The notes beneath the pieces are model-generated. The model did not search any database, was not told the origin of the DNA, and worked only from the letters and a program-made list of their open reading frames with translations. This document shows positions 18,003-29,019 of a DNA stretch of 64,000 bases, one piece after another. This DNA is from Nitrosomonas sp. JL21 (lineage in GTDB: Bacteria; Pseudomonadota; Gammaproteobacteria; Burkholderiales; Nitrosomonadaceae). The translations under genes were made by a program, and so were the position numbers. The stretch is from the NCBI RefSeq assembly GCF_009833095.1, contig NZ_QRCB01000001.1:124001-188000 (forward strand). Reading direction: 5' to 3'. How positions within the stretch are numbered: the first letter of the stretch is position 1; every line of letters begins with the position of its first letter.

Positions 18003-18845
18003 TTATTCATTCATCAAATCATGCAAAGGATGGCGATCCAATCCTTTGGCTATAAAACCTTTCATATTCGCTGGAAGCTGTTTGAAAGCAACCTGAGCAT
18101 CCTCTTCAGTCGCGAACTCCGCAAATACGCAAGAACCGGAACCGCTCATTCTTGATATTGTAGTATGTTCTAACTGCTTTAGCCACTCCAAGCAACGACT
18201 TACTTCAGGATAACGCTGACATACGACTGCTTCCAAATCGTTGTGGCCTTGCCACACGGAAAAGGGCGGTATTTTGATGGGTAATGTGTTGCGTGTCAAT
18301 TCCTTACTCGCAAAAATTTCGGCGGTGGATACTTGCACTGGGGGCACGAGCACCAGATACCATGCCGCCGGCAGGTCAATGGCGGCGAGTTTCTCACCGA
18401 TTCCCTCGGCAAAGGCATTGTTGCCAAAAATGAATACCGGAACATCCGCGCCGAGTTGAAGCCCGAGTCCTAATAAGCGGTCTTTGTCCAGATTGAGCTT
18501 CCATAAATGATTGAGCGCCAATAATGTAGTCGCCGCGTCAGAGCTTCCACCGCCGAGACCTCCGCCCATGGGAATCTGTTTCTGCAAAAAAATATCGGCG
18601 CCTTGATCGGTATGGATTTCTTGCTTGAGCAGCTTGGCGGCGCGCACACATAAATCATTGTCTTCCGGTACGCCGCTCACTGGAGTATGGAGTTTGATCA
18701 CGCCATCAGCGCGTACATTGAAACTTAGCTGATCAGAAAAATCGATGAAGCGAAACACTGTCTGCAGCAAATGATAACCATCCGGCTTGCGGCCAACGAC
18801 ATGCAAGAAAAGGTTCAGCTTGGCAGGAGCGGAAAATGTGTGCAT
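18003..18845 (-). CDS. ispE: 4-diphosphocytidyl-2-C-methyl-D-erythritol kinase
   Basis: A 280-aa GHMP kinase of the MEP isoprenoid pathway that phosphorylates CDP-ME. It shows the N-terminal [20 protein letters not shown]-type stretch with the pathway lysine, the ATP loop [13 protein letters not shown], and [15 protein letters not shown] near the C-terminus. It follows lolB and ends 4 bases before tRNA-Gln. Confidence 0.96.
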   Translation of the reverse strand: [280 protein letters not shown]

Positions 18846-18875
18846 AGAAAAAACGGTCAGAGCAGTGGAAGGAGG

Positions 18876-19535
18876 TTACTCAACGTTCCAGTTATCGATA
18901 GCCAATCTGATTCTCAAATCTGCATACACGAGCTCCAATACTCTCGGACGAGGAGGTTGATCGGATTGCGCAGACGTGTAATGGGTATAAAGAATTTTCC
19001 AGCCATCCTGGCGAATGGCTACTGTTTGCCCGGCAGTATTGACGTCTTTCTCAGCGCCACTAAGCGGAGAATGCACGCCCTGGATCCAGTATTGCAATCC
19101 ACTCAACGGTAAGCGCCAACCCAGTATTTCCTCAGTGAGACTTTCTACGTCCTTGGCATAGAAAGCTTCGAGTTTGGAGGTAATCAAACGAACACCTTCC
19201 GGGCTGTTGGTTATCTCGGCAATGGTTTGGCCAAGCGGTGTAAATAGCAGAATCTCATCGTTGCTGGCAAGGTGCTGCCAGCGGAAGGTTCCGGAAGAGC
19301 TTTGATCCCGATCTTGAATGGAGATCCGACCCAGAATGTTGAAATCGGCAGCCGGCTTTGCGGAAGCGGGTGCGGAAGGTTGCAGATAGACAGTGCTGAT
19401 TGATTCAGTACTGGTTTGAGGCGTCAAACTGGCGCAACCGGAAACGAATGAAAAAAGACAACCGATGAGAAGCCACCTCCAAAGGTCGCACTGATGGCTG
19501 TTGAACCAAGTGTTGGGGGACTTAATTTTTCTCAT
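18876..19535 (-). CDS. lolB: Outer-membrane lipoprotein insertion protein LolB
   Basis: LolB receives lipoproteins from LolA and inserts them in the outer membrane. The signal peptide ends in lipobox VSGC (Cys34 from the ATG chosen). The mature part has the expected ILGRISIQDRDQSSSGTFRWQH strand pattern and the family-like GWRLPLSGLQYWIQG segment. ATG 19535 (219 aa) is preferred over a GTG at 19574 (232 aa), though neither has a strong Shine-Dalgarno sequence. Position directly before ispE is typical. Confidence 0.9.
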   Translation of the reverse strand: MRKIKSPNTWFNSHQCDLWRWLLIGCLFSFVSGCASLTPQTSTESISTVYLQPSAPASAKPAADFNILGRISIQDRDQSSSGTFRWQHLASNDEILLFTPLGQTIAEITNSPEGVRLITSKLEAFYAKDVESLTEEILGWRLPLSGLQYWIQGVHSPLSGAEKDVNTAGQTVAIRQDGWKILYTHYTSAQSDQPPRPRVLELVYADLRIRLAIDNWNVE

Positions 19536-19596
19536 CTTATAATGCAGAGATCGCTGATATTGAGTAGATATCACAGATTCTATGAAGATCGATCCA

Positions 19597-19875
19597 TTAA
19601 TTATTCAATTCCTTGTTGGCATTGTGATAGTCCGGCAGCACAATATTGAGCTCTAAGGTCTCTTGATTCTCGTCTTGCTCAAAATTGACGGATATCGCAT
19701 CCTGATCGACATTGACATATTTGCGAATGACTTCGAGGAGTTCTTTCTGCAATTGTGGTAAATAGGAAGGCTGATTACGGTGAGTGCGCTCATGCGCCAC
19801 CAGGATTTGCAATCGTTCCTTCGCCAGGGGCGCAGTTTTAGGTTTAGATGATCTGAAATAGTCGAGTAAACTCAT
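19597..19875 (-). CDS. minE: Cell division topological specificity factor MinE
   Basis: A 92-aa MinE. It has the N-terminal membrane-targeting and anti-MinCD stretch (MSLLDYF, KERLQILVAHER) followed by the dimerisation domain. MinE stimulates MinD ATPase and drives pole-to-pole oscillation. It overlaps minD by 4 bases (ATGA). Confidence 0.97.
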   Translation of the reverse strand: MSLLDYFRSSKPKTAPLAKERLQILVAHERTHRNQPSYLPQLQKELLEVIRKYVNVDQDAISVNFEQDENQETLELNIVLPDYHNANKELNN

Positions 19876-20684
19876 GATCTTCCTCCGAAAAGCCTTTTGA
19901 GAAAACTTTGTTTGCCATCAATGAATCGATGAGGACGTTTTTCTCCGAGATATCGTGCTACTACATCGCTATAGGCTTGACCGGCTTCGCTTTTTTCATC
20001 AAGAATGACGGGTACCCCAGCATTGGAGGCAGATAAAACCGATTTTGATTCAGGAATGATTCCCAGTAATTCAAGCGACAGAATCTCCTGAACGTCATCA
20101 AGGCCGAGCATTTCTCCGGATTTAACGCGCTGAGCGTCATATCGCGTGAGCAGTAAATATTCCTTGATCGGTTCTTCATTTCGCTCAGCGCGTCGGGATT
20201 TGCTGGACAGAATGCCGAGCATGCGGTCGGAGTCCCGTACTGACGAAATTTCCGGATTGGTCACTACGAACGCATCATCGGCAAAGTACAGGGCCAGGTT
20301 GGCACCCTTTTCAATCCCTGCCGGAGAATCGCATACGATATATTGAAATTCTTTCGATAATTCATCCAGAACCTTACCGACGCCTTCCAGAGTGAGCGCG
20401 TCCTTGTCGCGGGTTTGAGATGCGGGCAGAATATAGAGCAGGTTGCAATTCTTGTCCCGGATCAGTGCTTGACTAAGGCTGGCTTCTCCATTGATGACAT
20501 TGATGAAGTCATAGACCACTCGCCGTTCGCAGCCGAGAATCAGATCCAGATTGCGCAGGCCGACGTCGAAATCGATCACAGCGGTTTTGTAGCCTGCTTT
20601 TGCCAATCCCATTGCAATTGCCGCGCTTGTTGTGGTTTTACCCACACCTCCCTTGCCTGATGTTACGACGATAATTCTTGCCAA
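19872..20684 (-). CDS. minD: Septum site-determining ATPase MinD
   Basis: A 270-aa deviant Walker A ATPase (GKGGVGKTT at the N-terminus) ending in the amphipathic membrane-binding helix QSFLKRLFGG. It recruits MinC to the membrane and oscillates with MinE. AAGGAGG precedes its ATG. It is separated from minC by about 180 bases with no gene. Confidence 0.98.
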   Translation of the reverse strand: MARIIVVTSGKGGVGKTTTSAAIAMGLAKAGYKTAVIDFDVGLRNLDLILGCERRVVYDFINVINGEASLSQALIRDKNCNLLYILPASQTRDKDALTLEGVGKVLDELSKEFQYIVCDSPAGIEKGANLALYFADDAFVVTNPEISSVRDSDRMLGILSSKSRRAERNEEPIKEYLLLTRYDAQRVKSGEMLGLDDVQEILSLELLGIIPESKSVLSASNAGVPVILDEKSEAGQAYSDVVARYLGEKRPHRFIDGKQSFLKRLFGGRS

Positions 20685-20865
20685 TTGAACCTCCTTAGCT
20701 ATGTATATTCTTTAAAAAACGCTGAAGACTGCTGCATTCGACTCGATTGAATACGGCCGTGGTTTGAAATCACGCTCAATATGCTGATATATCCTTAAAA
20801 GATTGCGTTTTTTCACCCGATGATGCTTTGCCTGACCATCGCTCGTTCCTGTGTTCAGAGCTTTT

Positions 20866-21633
20866 TTAAGCAATTTCCTTGATGATCAATGCGTGATCTT
20901 GCAGATAAATTTGCACAGGACCGTCGTGAGTTTGTTTATTCAGATCCTCGCTGGTTTTATAATCACCGGCGATTGAAATCAGCTCAGCCTGCAAATCGAA
21001 GCAGAATATCCGCGCGGCTGTATTTCCATGCACTCCGGCCAGCGCCCGTCCCCTCAGGGTATTATAGACATGTATATTGCCTTCAGCCATTATTTCAGCC
21101 CCAGCGCTGACTTGCGACAGGATGATCAAGTCGCCGGTCGCGTAGATGCGCTGGCCGGAGCGGATGGGCTGAGTAATCAACATCGTGGCAGCAGCGGGTG
21201 GAGGCACTGCAGCAGATGAAGGCGGTTCATGGGCGACAGTTGTTTCTGGTTGCGCGGCCGGTTGTTGAGCCAGATCCTGTTTTTGCGGTTCGCCCAGTGG
21301 GGCTGAGTTGCCTTGGTCTCGACCCGCATCCACTGGAATGGACAGTGCGCGCGCTTGCATGTTTTGCTGTTCACTGCCGCCACGAATACCCACCGGGAAA
21401 AAACCGACTTTGCGAACCATCTGTACGATCTGTGCAAAATCGAAATCCTGCTGGTGCTTATTCAGTTCCCGTAAATCGATGATAAGGGGGGAATCCTTGA
21501 AAAACTCCGGTGCCAAATTGATTTTTTCCTGTAATGATTCTTCGATTGCGATCATGTCATTCTTGAACAGAATCAGAATAGGCGCAAAAAAGGTACTGCT
21601 CTTGAATTCGAGTACAGGGTTAGTATTAGGCAT
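20866..21633 (-). CDS. minC: Septum site-determining protein MinC
   Basis: A 255-aa FtsZ polymerisation inhibitor. The N-terminal domain (to about residue 100) is joined by a Pro/Ala/Gln-rich linker to a C-terminal beta-helix domain with [36 protein letters not shown], the conserved MinD-binding surface (cited here only as the region near residues 165-205). Gene order minC-minD-minE is standard. Confidence 0.96.
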   Translation of the reverse strand: MPNTNPVLEFKSSTFFAPILILFKNDMIAIEESLQEKINLAPEFFKDSPLIIDLRELNKHQQDFDFAQIVQMVRKVGFFPVGIRGGSEQQNMQARALSIPVDAGRDQGNSAPLGEPQKQDLAQQPAAQPETTVAHEPPSSAAVPPPAAATMLITQPIRSGQRIYATGDLIILSQVSAGAEIMAEGNIHVYNTLRGRALAGVHGNTAARIFCFDLQAELISIAGDYKTSEDLNKQTHDGPVQIYLQDHALIIKEIA

Positions 21634-21761
21634 TTTTGGAGGTTTTTTCGCTACTCATAAGGAGTTGGATGAGTTCGACGATCGTGATCGAGCCGGGTCA
21701 TTGTACTGCCAAGTGATGTTTTTTTGCATCAAATATGTGATTGCATTATTCCCATGCCCGA

Positions 21762-23504
21762 CTAATCGATGGCTTTCTTTTTGATGAAGCGTTGCAAGGT
21801 TTCAAGCAACACTTCATTGTCCGGGTCTTTTTCCAATGCAAATCGCCAGATGTTTTTAGCATCTTCCTTGGCGCCTTTCATCCACAGAACCTCTCCCAGA
21901 TGCGCGGCAATTTCGGCATCGGGGCGTGCAGCAAAGGCCAGATTCAAATAATTCAAACCTTCGACGAGATTACCCATGCGATAGTGAACCCAACCGAGGC
22001 TATCCATGATGTAGGGATCTTCCGGAGAAAGCTCGACGGCTTTCTTGATTAATTTGAGTGCTTCGGGCAAATGAGATCCCCGTTCGGCAAGGCTGTATCC
22101 CAGCGCATTGTAGGCATGAGCGCTGTCCGGCTTCAGTTTGATCAGCTTGCGTAAATCCTGTTCCAGTATCTTGAACTTACCCAGCTTGTCGGCTGCCAGC
22201 GCCCGATCATAAAGCAATTCCGGATAATCGGGCAGTTTCTTCAATCCATCGTTCAATATGTCAAATACTTCCTGATGAGCTTTGACTCTGCGCAGCATCT
22301 GCGCTTCCGCCAGGATCAAATGGGCGGTTTGCTGATCGTTCGATGCGGGCAGTTTATGCAGATTTTCACGGGCTTCTTGCAGATTGCCTTTCAGCGCCAG
22401 CAGATCGGCATAGCGAATCTGTGCCGGCAAGTAACGCGCTCCGCTTTTGACCAGTTGATAAGACTCCATTGCTTGATCGAAACGTTTGGTTTCTTCATAG
22501 ATTTGTCCCAGATGGAAGTGGATCGCGCTGGGGTCTTTATAATCCAGCCGCAACGCTTTCTTAAAGCTTGACTCGGTAATATCGAGCTTGCCCATTTCTG
22601 CCGCCAGAAGGCCGATGGCCAATACGATTTCAGGATCCTGAGAATCCTTGTCGATCAGAAACTGCAACTGTTCTTGCGCCGACTCCAACGCGCCATCATT
22701 GATCAATTGCCGGATATAGGCGATCCTGACTTCATAGGCCGCAGGGTACTTGGTCAGATAATCACGATAGAACTCATTCGCATTGGCCGGAGAGACGCGT
22801 TGCAGAATCCGGCCGTTGTGGATCGCGGCAATCTCCCAGTCGGGGCGCAACGCCAGCGCGCGTTGCATTTCTTCCGAAGCAAGCTGATGCTGATTGGCAA
22901 ACCATGCAGCCTGAGAAATGGCAAAATGGATTTCCGGCAAATCCTTGTAGGGCTGAGAAAGCTGCTGAACTAATTTCAACGTGGCGGCTTTATTGGGGTT
23001 GCGCGAGAGCAGTTGATTGAGCTGCATGAAGGCGGTGCCGACACCGTCTTTTTCGGACGCGAGTAATTTTTCCAAATGTGGACGGGCGGCGTCCAATTTG
23101 CCGAGATTGACCAATAACGCTGCGATGGTCTGGCGCGCTTCTGCGGATTCCGGATCAAGCTCGAGCCACAGCGTGGTGGCTTGTTCCGCCGCCTGAGCAT
23201 TGCCGGCATGGAGCGCAATTTCACTGGCGCGTTTGGCAATTCGCGGATCGCGCGTATTCTTAGCCAGCTTGATATAGCGATTCATCGCAATGTCCAGATT
23301 GCCTCGCTGCAAAGCGGTCTCACCTACCAAGAAATCAAATAGAATAGGGGCAGTGAGTTCTTGCTTGGGTAAGTTGAGTTGACTGGTATCGTCCTGCTCC
23401 GCAGACTCTTTTGTTTCTTCAGTATTGAGGTTTTCTTTGATGGGAGTCTGTGCGCAGGCAGCTAATCCAAGCAGTAGCGCCATGCAGAGAATTTTAAATG
23501 TCAT
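21762..23504 (-). CDS. Tetratricopeptide-repeat lipoprotein
   Basis: A 580-aa protein with a lipoprotein signal (LAAC, Cys17) and many TPR units, e.g. GNLDIAMNRYIKLAKNTRDP and DYKDPSAIHFHLGQIYEE. TPR arrays bind other proteins; the exact role is unknown. In other betaproteobacteria a protein of this kind stands next to lolB; here the min operon lies between them, so the old neighbourhood may have been split. It is probably exposed on the periplasmic face of an envelope membrane. Confidence 0.85.
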   Translation of the reverse strand: MTFKILCMALLLGLAACAQTPIKENLNTEETKESAEQDDTSQLNLPKQELTAPILFDFLVGETALQRGNLDIAMNRYIKLAKNTRDPRIAKRASEIALHAGNAQAAEQATTLWLELDPESAEARQTIAALLVNLGKLDAARPHLEKLLASEKDGVGTAFMQLNQLLSRNPNKAATLKLVQQLSQPYKDLPEIHFAISQAAWFANQHQLASEEMQRALALRPDWEIAAIHNGRILQRVSPANANEFYRDYLTKYPAAYEVRIAYIRQLINDGALESAQEQLQFLIDKDSQDPEIVLAIGLLAAEMGKLDITESSFKKALRLDYKDPSAIHFHLGQIYEETKRFDQAMESYQLVKSGARYLPAQIRYADLLALKGNLQEARENLHKLPASNDQQTAHLILAEAQMLRRVKAHQEVFDILNDGLKKLPDYPELLYDRALAADKLGKFKILEQDLRKLIKLKPDSAHAYNALGYSLAERGSHLPEALKLIKKAVELSPEDPYIMDSLGWVHYRMGNLVEGLNYLNLAFAARPDAEIAAHLGEVLWMKGAKEDAKNIWRFALEKDPDNEVLLETLQRFIKKKAID

Positions 23505-23887
23505 GAAAAATCCAATTGTTTTTCAAATATAGGAAAAAATACAACGATTTTATAGCCTTCCGAGAAATTTGATTGCGCAATGTGCGATCATTTCTTGATC
23601 CGTTCGTGCGCCCAGTCGTGAGCATATTCTACTTTTATACGGACAATAAAGTGAATAAATAATTATTTAGTTCCTAGTTTGCTGCATGCTCATAAAAAAT
23701 AACATCAGATCGAGCGCCCATCAGAGGCTGATTAATTTATGATAGGCGACTGCCTGACAAGCTGGTCAGAACAGTATTACATCACGAAAGTTCATAATGA
23801 CATACTATTGAACAAGCAGCGGTGCCGCCAGTATGGGCAGTATTGGCATCGCTGATTTTATTCCATCGATTACTTTGGCGTTGATCC
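23505..23887. other. Divergent intergenic region between TPR lipoprotein gene and lnt
   Basis: About 380 bases, AT-rich, without a supported ORF or RNA. It must hold promoters for both directions; none stands out clearly. Confidence 0.5.
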
Positions 23888-25390
23888 GTGAATCTGAATC
23901 ATATCAAACCGATCGTTGTTTTTTTATTGGGCATGCTGACCGTACTTGGGTTCGCGCCGTTCTATTTTTTTCCCGTTCCAGTCATTACCCTGGCGATCTT
24001 GCTCGGTTTTTGCTATCACAGCCGAACGCCCCGGCAAGCCGCATGGTGGGGGTTTTGCTTCGGTATGGGATTATTCTCTGCGGGGGTGACATGGATTTAC
24101 GTCAGCCTGCATGATTTCGGCGCAATGCCGGTGCATACAGCCGTCATTGCGTTGATCGTCCTGTGTGCCTACTTGTCGTTATTTCCGGCTCTGAGCAGTT
24201 GGTTGCTCGCCAGATTGCAGCCCAGTTCGTTTTTCCTATGGGCGCTGGTGGCTGCGGCTTCGTGGATGCTCTGCGAGTGGCTGCGCGGTACGCTGTTCAC
24301 AGGATTCCCTTGGTTGACCGTCGGTTATTCTCAGGCACCGCATAGCCCCTTGGTGGGCTATGCTCCGCTGGTTGGCGTCTATGGGATTTCGCTGTTGCTG
24401 GTGTTGAGTGCCGCCCTGCTGTTCATATGCTTTGAGAAAGGCTTCAAGAATTGGCGTTATGGTCTGCCATTGGTGCTGATCTGGCTGAGCGGCTTCGGTT
24501 TGCAGATGATCGAATGGGTCAAGCCGGAGGGTGAGCCGGTCAGTGTCAGCCTGTTGCAGGGCAATATCGCGCAGGATTTGAAATGGCGCGAGGACCATCT
24601 CGAGAATACCATGAAAACCTATGCCGATCTGATTCTGGCCAGTGATAGCCGCTTGATTGTCACGCCGGAAATTTCGATTCCGTTGTTCAGCGACGTCATG
24701 CCGAAGACCTATTTATCCTATTTGTCTGAACATGCCAAAAAGAATAATGGCGATGTGCTGATTGGCCTGGCCGAACGCACGGTTGATGGTGGAGACGATT
24801 ATTACAACACGATGTTCAGTTTCGGTTCTGCGCCGGAACAGCACTACCGCAAGCATCACTTGGTGCCCTTTGGCGAATTCATTCCGTTGAAGCCTATTTT
24901 TGGCTGGGTGATCGATGTGCTGAAAATCCCGTTGGCGGATTTCTCGCGCGGCGGCTTGGATCAGCAGCCCATGGACATTGCCGGACAGCGAGTGGCAGTC
25001 AATATTTGTTATGAGGATGTGTTCGGCGAAGAAATCATTCTGCAGTTACCGCAGGCGACGCTGCTGGTCAACGTCAGCAATGACGCCTGGTTTGGGCGCT
25101 CGATCGGGCCGCAGCAGCATTTGCAGATTTCGCAGATGCGTGCGCTGGAAACCGGCCGCTATATGTTGCGTGCCACCAATACCGGCGTGACGGCGATCAT
25201 CGATGAACGCGGCAAGGTGTTGCAAACCATAGAAATTTTCACCACTGCCGCATTGCACGGATGGGCACAGGGATTCAGCGGCGCCACGCCGTATGTGCGC
25301 ACTGGGAATTTTGTGCTATTGGTGCTTGCCGGGTTGATTCTGACGTTGGGATTGATGTCCGCCTTTCGCGGTAGAGGTAAAACCCGGTAA
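23888..25390 (+). CDS. lnt: Apolipoprotein N-acyltransferase
   Basis: A 500-aa inner-membrane enzyme that adds the third acyl chain to lipoproteins. Several N-terminal membrane helices precede a nitrilase-type periplasmic domain that keeps the catalytic triad: Glu in TPEISIPL, Lys in YRKHHLVPFGEF and Cys in NICYEDVFGE. The start is GTG 23888. It opens a rightward run with glyQ, glyS, gmhB and plsC, a common order, though the corC gene often found before lnt is absent. Confidence 0.95.
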   Translation: MNLNHIKPIVVFLLGMLTVLGFAPFYFFPVPVITLAILLGFCYHSRTPRQAAWWGFCFGMGLFSAGVTWIYVSLHDFGAMPVHTAVIALIVLCAYLSLFPALSSWLLARLQPSSFFLWALVAAASWMLCEWLRGTLFTGFPWLTVGYSQAPHSPLVGYAPLVGVYGISLLLVLSAALLFICFEKGFKNWRYGLPLVLIWLSGFGLQMIEWVKPEGEPVSVSLLQGNIAQDLKWREDHLENTMKTYADLILASDSRLIVTPEISIPLFSDVMPKTYLSYLSEHAKKNNGDVLIGLAERTVDGGDDYYNTMFSFGSAPEQHYRKHHLVPFGEFIPLKPIFGWVIDVLKIPLADFSRGGLDQQPMDIAGQRVAVNICYEDVFGEEIILQLPQATLLVNVSNDAWFGRSIGPQQHLQISQMRALETGRYMLRATNTGVTAIIDERGKVLQTIEIFTTAALHGWAQGFSGATPYVRTGNFVLLVLAGLILTLGLMSAFRGRGKTR

Positions 25391-25432
25391 AATTCGGCTA
25401 ACTTTTTTGATGACAACTCAATTCAATTTTTC

Positions 25433-26359
25433 ATGGCGATACTCACGTTCCAGGAAATCATTCTGACTCTTCAGCAGTATTGGGACAAACAAGGTTGCGC
25501 GATCCTGCAGCCCTACGATATGGAAGTCGGCGCCGGCACCAGCCATACCGCCACGTTCTTGCGTGCAATCGGCCCCGAACCATGGAAGGCCGCGTATGTG
25601 CAGCCTTCGCGCCGGCCCAAGGATGGGCGCTATGGCGATAACCCGAACCGCTTGCAGCATTACTATCAATTCCAGGTGGTGCTGAAACCGGCACCGGCGA
25701 ATATTCTCGAGTTGTATTTCGATTCGCTGCGTGAACTGGGGTTTGACTTGACGCAAAACGATGTGCGCCTGCTCGAGGACGATTGGGAAAATCCGACACT
25801 GGGTGCTTGGGGGCTGGGTTGGGAAACGTGGTTGAATGGCATGGAAGTCACGCAATTCACCTATTTCCAGCAAGTCGGCGGTATCAATTGCAGGCCCATC
25901 ACCGGAGAAATTACCTATGGCCTGGAGCGTCTGGCCATGTATCTGCAAGGGGTTGAAAGCGTGTTTGACCTGACCTGGACCAAGGGTCTGACCTATCACG
26001 ATGTCTATCATCAGAACGAAGTGGAACAGTCGACCTACAACTTTGAACATAGCGATACCGAATTTCTGTTTCTGGCATTCAGCAAATATGAAGCGCAGGC
26101 CAATCATCTGATCGCAAAGCAATTGGCGTTGCCGGCCTACGAGCAAGTCTTGAAAGCGGCACATACCTTCAATCTGCTCGATGCGCGCGGCGCTATTTCA
26201 GTGACCGAGCGCGCGGCGTATATCGGCCGTATACGCAACCTGTCGCGGCAGGTGGCGAAAGCCTATTACGACAGCCGCAAAAACCTCAATCCGCCGTTCC
26301 CGCTGGCGCGTCGTGAATGGGTCTCGCAAATGCCTGATATGCAGGAAATCGCATCATGA
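25433..26359 (+). CDS. glyQ: Glycyl-tRNA synthetase alpha subunit
   Basis: A 308-aa catalytic subunit of the bacterial alpha2beta2 GlyRS. It starts with [19 protein letters not shown] and has [18 protein letters not shown], the conserved active-site region. Its stop overlaps the glyS start by 4 bases (ATGA), giving equal synthesis of the two subunits. Confidence 0.98.
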   Translation: MAILTFQEIILTLQQYWDKQGCAILQPYDMEVGAGTSHTATFLRAIGPEPWKAAYVQPSRRPKDGRYGDNPNRLQHYYQFQVVLKPAPANILELYFDSLRELGFDLTQNDVRLLEDDWENPTLGAWGLGWETWLNGMEVTQFTYFQQVGGINCRPITGEITYGLERLAMYLQGVESVFDLTWTKGLTYHDVYHQNEVEQSTYNFEHSDTEFLFLAFSKYEAQANHLIAKQLALPAYEQVLKAAHTFNLLDARGAISVTERAAYIGRIRNLSRQVAKAYYDSRKNLNPPFPLARREWVSQMPDMQEIAS

Positions 26360-28476
26360 CCAAAAACCTGCTCGTCGAATTGCTGGTGGAAGAGCTGCCG
26401 CCTAAGTCGTTGAAACAATTGGGTGCGAGTTTCTCCGAGCTACTCGCCGCTAGCCTGAAAGCGCAAGGATTGATCGCGTCCGATGCAGCGATTACGCCGT
26501 ACGCCACCCCCAGACGGCTGGCGGTGCATATCGCCAACGTTGCTGCTCAGGCAGCGGATAAACCGGTTTCCCAGAAATTGATGCCGGTGGCGGTCGGATT
26601 GGATGCGCACGGTCAAGCCACACCGCCGCTGCTGAAAAAACTGGCGAGCTTGGGTGCGGATGCGTCGGTTGTGCCGCAACTCAAGCGCATCATGGATGGC
26701 AAAGCCGAAACCTTGTTCTGGGATAGCACGGTCAAGGGCATTTCATTGACCGATGGTCTGCAAAAAGCCGTGCAGGAAACAATCGGCCGGTTGCCGATTC
26801 CCAAGGTGATGACTTATCAGTTGGCAGATGGCTGGCAGAGCGTCGATTTCGTGCGCCCGGTGCATGCGCTGATTGCGTTGCATGGCGCCGATGTCGTGCC
26901 GGTCAGCGTGCTCGGCTTGCAAGCCGGACGCGAAACACAGGGCCATCGCTTTGAAGCGAAAGTTGATCCGATCGTGTTGCACAATGCGGATAGCTACGCT
27001 GAGCAACTTGCGGTAGAAGGCGCTGTGATCGCTCATTTTGCCGAGCGCCGTACGGAAATTGCACGCCAATTGGCTGCTGCCGTTGCACAGCAGAAACTCA
27101 CGCTCATCGACGACGATGCGCTGCTGGATGAAGTGACTGCGCTGGTCGAGCATCCCAATGTGCTGGTTGGCCAATTCGATGCCGAATTTTTGCATGTGCC
27201 GCAGGAATGCCTGATTCTGACCATGAAAGCCAATCAGAAATATTTTCCGTTGCTCGATGCGCAAGGAAAACTTGCCAATACGTTCCTGCTGGTGGCCAAT
27301 ATCCAGCCCGCCGACCCAGCTCAGATCATCGCCGGCAATGAACGCGTGGTTCGCTCGCGCCTGGCCGACGCCAAGTTTTTCTTCGATCAGGATCGCAAGC
27401 GGGAGTTGAAGTCGCGTGTGCAGGAACTGGATAGGGTGGTGTATCACAACAAACTCGGTACGCAAGGTCGTCGCATGAATTATGTTCGCGACATCGCAAC
27501 TCTGATTGGTGAAAAATTGGGTGGAAATGCGCTGGCTGATCCGGCTTATGGTGCTGCTGAGTTAGCGAAGGCGGATTTACTGACCGACATGGTTGGTGAA
27601 TTTCCCGAACTGCAAGGCATTATGGGACGCTATTACGCGCAATATGAAGGTTTAAGCGATGATGTTGCGTTTGCCATCGAAGATCATTACAAACCGCGTT
27701 TTGCCGGCGATGAATTGCCGCGCAATCGAGTCGGAGTATGCGTGGCGCTCGCGGATAAATTGGAAACGCTGGTGAATATGTTCGGCATCGGTGAAATCCC
27801 TACCGGTGACAAAGATCCGTTTGCGTTGCGGCGACATGCATTGGGCGTTATAAGGATTTTAATCGAGAAAGACTTACCGCTTCAGTTGAATGAATTGATC
27901 AATCTAGTGAAGGAAGAAATTTTTGATCCTTTAGAACTCGATACAAGTGGAATGCCTGATTTAGCTGATTTACAAATATTCATTTACGAACGTCTCACTA
28001 GCTACTTGCGCGACCAAGGCTACACCGCCCAGGAAGTCGATGCGGTGCTCAGTCTGAATCCGCAACTAATTAGTGATATTCCCAAACGTCTCGCTGCCGT
28101 GCGGGCATTTGCCGCACTGCCGGAGGCGGTCAGCTTGGTGGCAGCCAACAAGCGGGTCGGCAACATCCTGAAGAAAGCGGAAGGCAGTGTTCCCGCCACG
28201 GTTGATGCCAGTACGCTGAAAGAGCCTGCAGAACAGGCATTGCATCAGGTGTTGACGGAGCTGCTGCCGAAGGCGGAAGACTCGTTTGCAGCCGGCGATT
28301 ACACCGGGTCGCTGCAAATATTGGCGGCCTTGAGAACACCGGTGGATGATTTTTTTGATCATGTCATGGTGAATGTTGACGATGCGTCATTGCGCAATAA
28401 TCGATTGGCGTTATTGGCGCAGCTCCATCACACCATGAACCGCGTCGCGGATATTTCCAAGTTGGCGGTCAATTAA
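26356..28476 (+). CDS. glyS: Glycyl-tRNA synthetase beta subunit
   Basis: A 706-aa tRNA-binding subunit of GlyRS, with the N-terminal [16 protein letters not shown] and the HD-like and anticodon-binding C-terminal regions. Length matches the family (E. coli 689). It is coupled to glyQ and followed after 3 bases by gmhB. Confidence 0.98.
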   Translation: MTKNLLVELLVEELPPKSLKQLGASFSELLAASLKAQGLIASDAAITPYATPRRLAVHIANVAAQAADKPVSQKLMPVAVGLDAHGQATPPLLKKLASLGADASVVPQLKRIMDGKAETLFWDSTVKGISLTDGLQKAVQETIGRLPIPKVMTYQLADGWQSVDFVRPVHALIALHGADVVPVSVLGLQAGRETQGHRFEAKVDPIVLHNADSYAEQLAVEGAVIAHFAERRTEIARQLAAAVAQQKLTLIDDDALLDEVTALVEHPNVLVGQFDAEFLHVPQECLILTMKANQKYFPLLDAQGKLANTFLLVANIQPADPAQIIAGNERVVRSRLADAKFFFDQDRKRELKSRVQELDRVVYHNKLGTQGRRMNYVRDIATLIGEKLGGNALADPAYGAAELAKADLLTDMVGEFPELQGIMGRYYAQYEGLSDDVAFAIEDHYKPRFAGDELPRNRVGVCVALADKLETLVNMFGIGEIPTGDKDPFALRRHALGVIRILIEKDLPLQLNELINLVKEEIFDPLELDTSGMPDLADLQIFIYERLTSYLRDQGYTAQEVDAVLSLNPQLISDIPKRLAAVRAFAALPEAVSLVAANKRVGNILKKAEGSVPATVDASTLKEPAEQALHQVLTELLPKAEDSFAAGDYTGSLQILAALRTPVDDFFDHVMVNVDDASLRNNRLALLAQLHHTMNRVADISKLAVN

Positions 28477-28479
28477 CCG

Positions 28480-29019
28480 ATGAAGCTGATCATTCTTGAC
28501 CAGGCAGGGGTCATCAATCAAAGCAGCGATACTTTCATCAAAACCCCGGAGGAATGGAAACCTATTCCGGGCAGCCTCGAGGCGATCGGGCGGCTGACGC
28601 ATGCCGGTTATCGTGTCGTGATCGCCACCAATCAATCAGGCATTGGGCGGGGGCTGCTCGATATGGCCACGTACAACACGATCAATGACAAGATGTATAA
28701 GGCCGTCAATCAGATGGGCGGGCGTATCGATGCGATATTCTTTTGTCCGCATACCAGCGCTGATCAGTGTACCTGCCGCAAACCGGCCATCGGCATGTTT
28801 GATGAAATCGTGCAACGCTATGGCGTGACGTTGAAAACTGTGCCTATCGTTGGCGATTCATTGAAGGATTTGCAGGCTGCAGCCGCGGTCGGTGCAATAC
28901 CCATCCTGGTGCTGACCGGCAATGGTCAGACCACCCACGCTCACCCGGATATTCCCGCCAATACCCAGGTGTTTGAGAATCTGGCGGCGGCAGTCGATAC
29001 ACTGGTCGGGGAAGCATGA
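28480..29019 (+). CDS. gmhB: GmhB-like HAD phosphatase with altered first motif
   Basis: A 179-aa protein matching D-glycero-beta-D-manno-heptose 1,7-bisphosphate 7-phosphatase, an LPS inner-core heptose enzyme. It has NQSGIGRG, the zinc cysteines around CPHTSADQCTCRKP, and VGDSLKDLQAA. The usual first HAD motif DRDGVIN reads DQAGVIN: the nucleophile Asp7 remains, but the second Asp (general acid/base) is Ala9, coded by GCA. This should strongly reduce catalysis unless the base is a sequencing error. It is 3 bases after glyS and overlaps plsC by 4. Confidence 0.88.
   Translation: MKLIILDQAGVINQSSDTFIKTPEEWKPIPGSLEAIGRLTHAGYRVVIATNQSGIGRGLLDMATYNTINDKMYKAVNQMGGRIDAIFFCPHTSADQCTCRKPAIGMFDEIVQRYGVTLKTVPIVGDSLKDLQAAAAVGAIPILVLTGNGQTTHAHPDIPANTQVFENLAAAVDTLVGEA

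Noticed and set aside
25418-26164. 248-aa minus-strand ORF over glyQ
   Set aside because: Antisense shadow of a highly conserved synthetase subunit.
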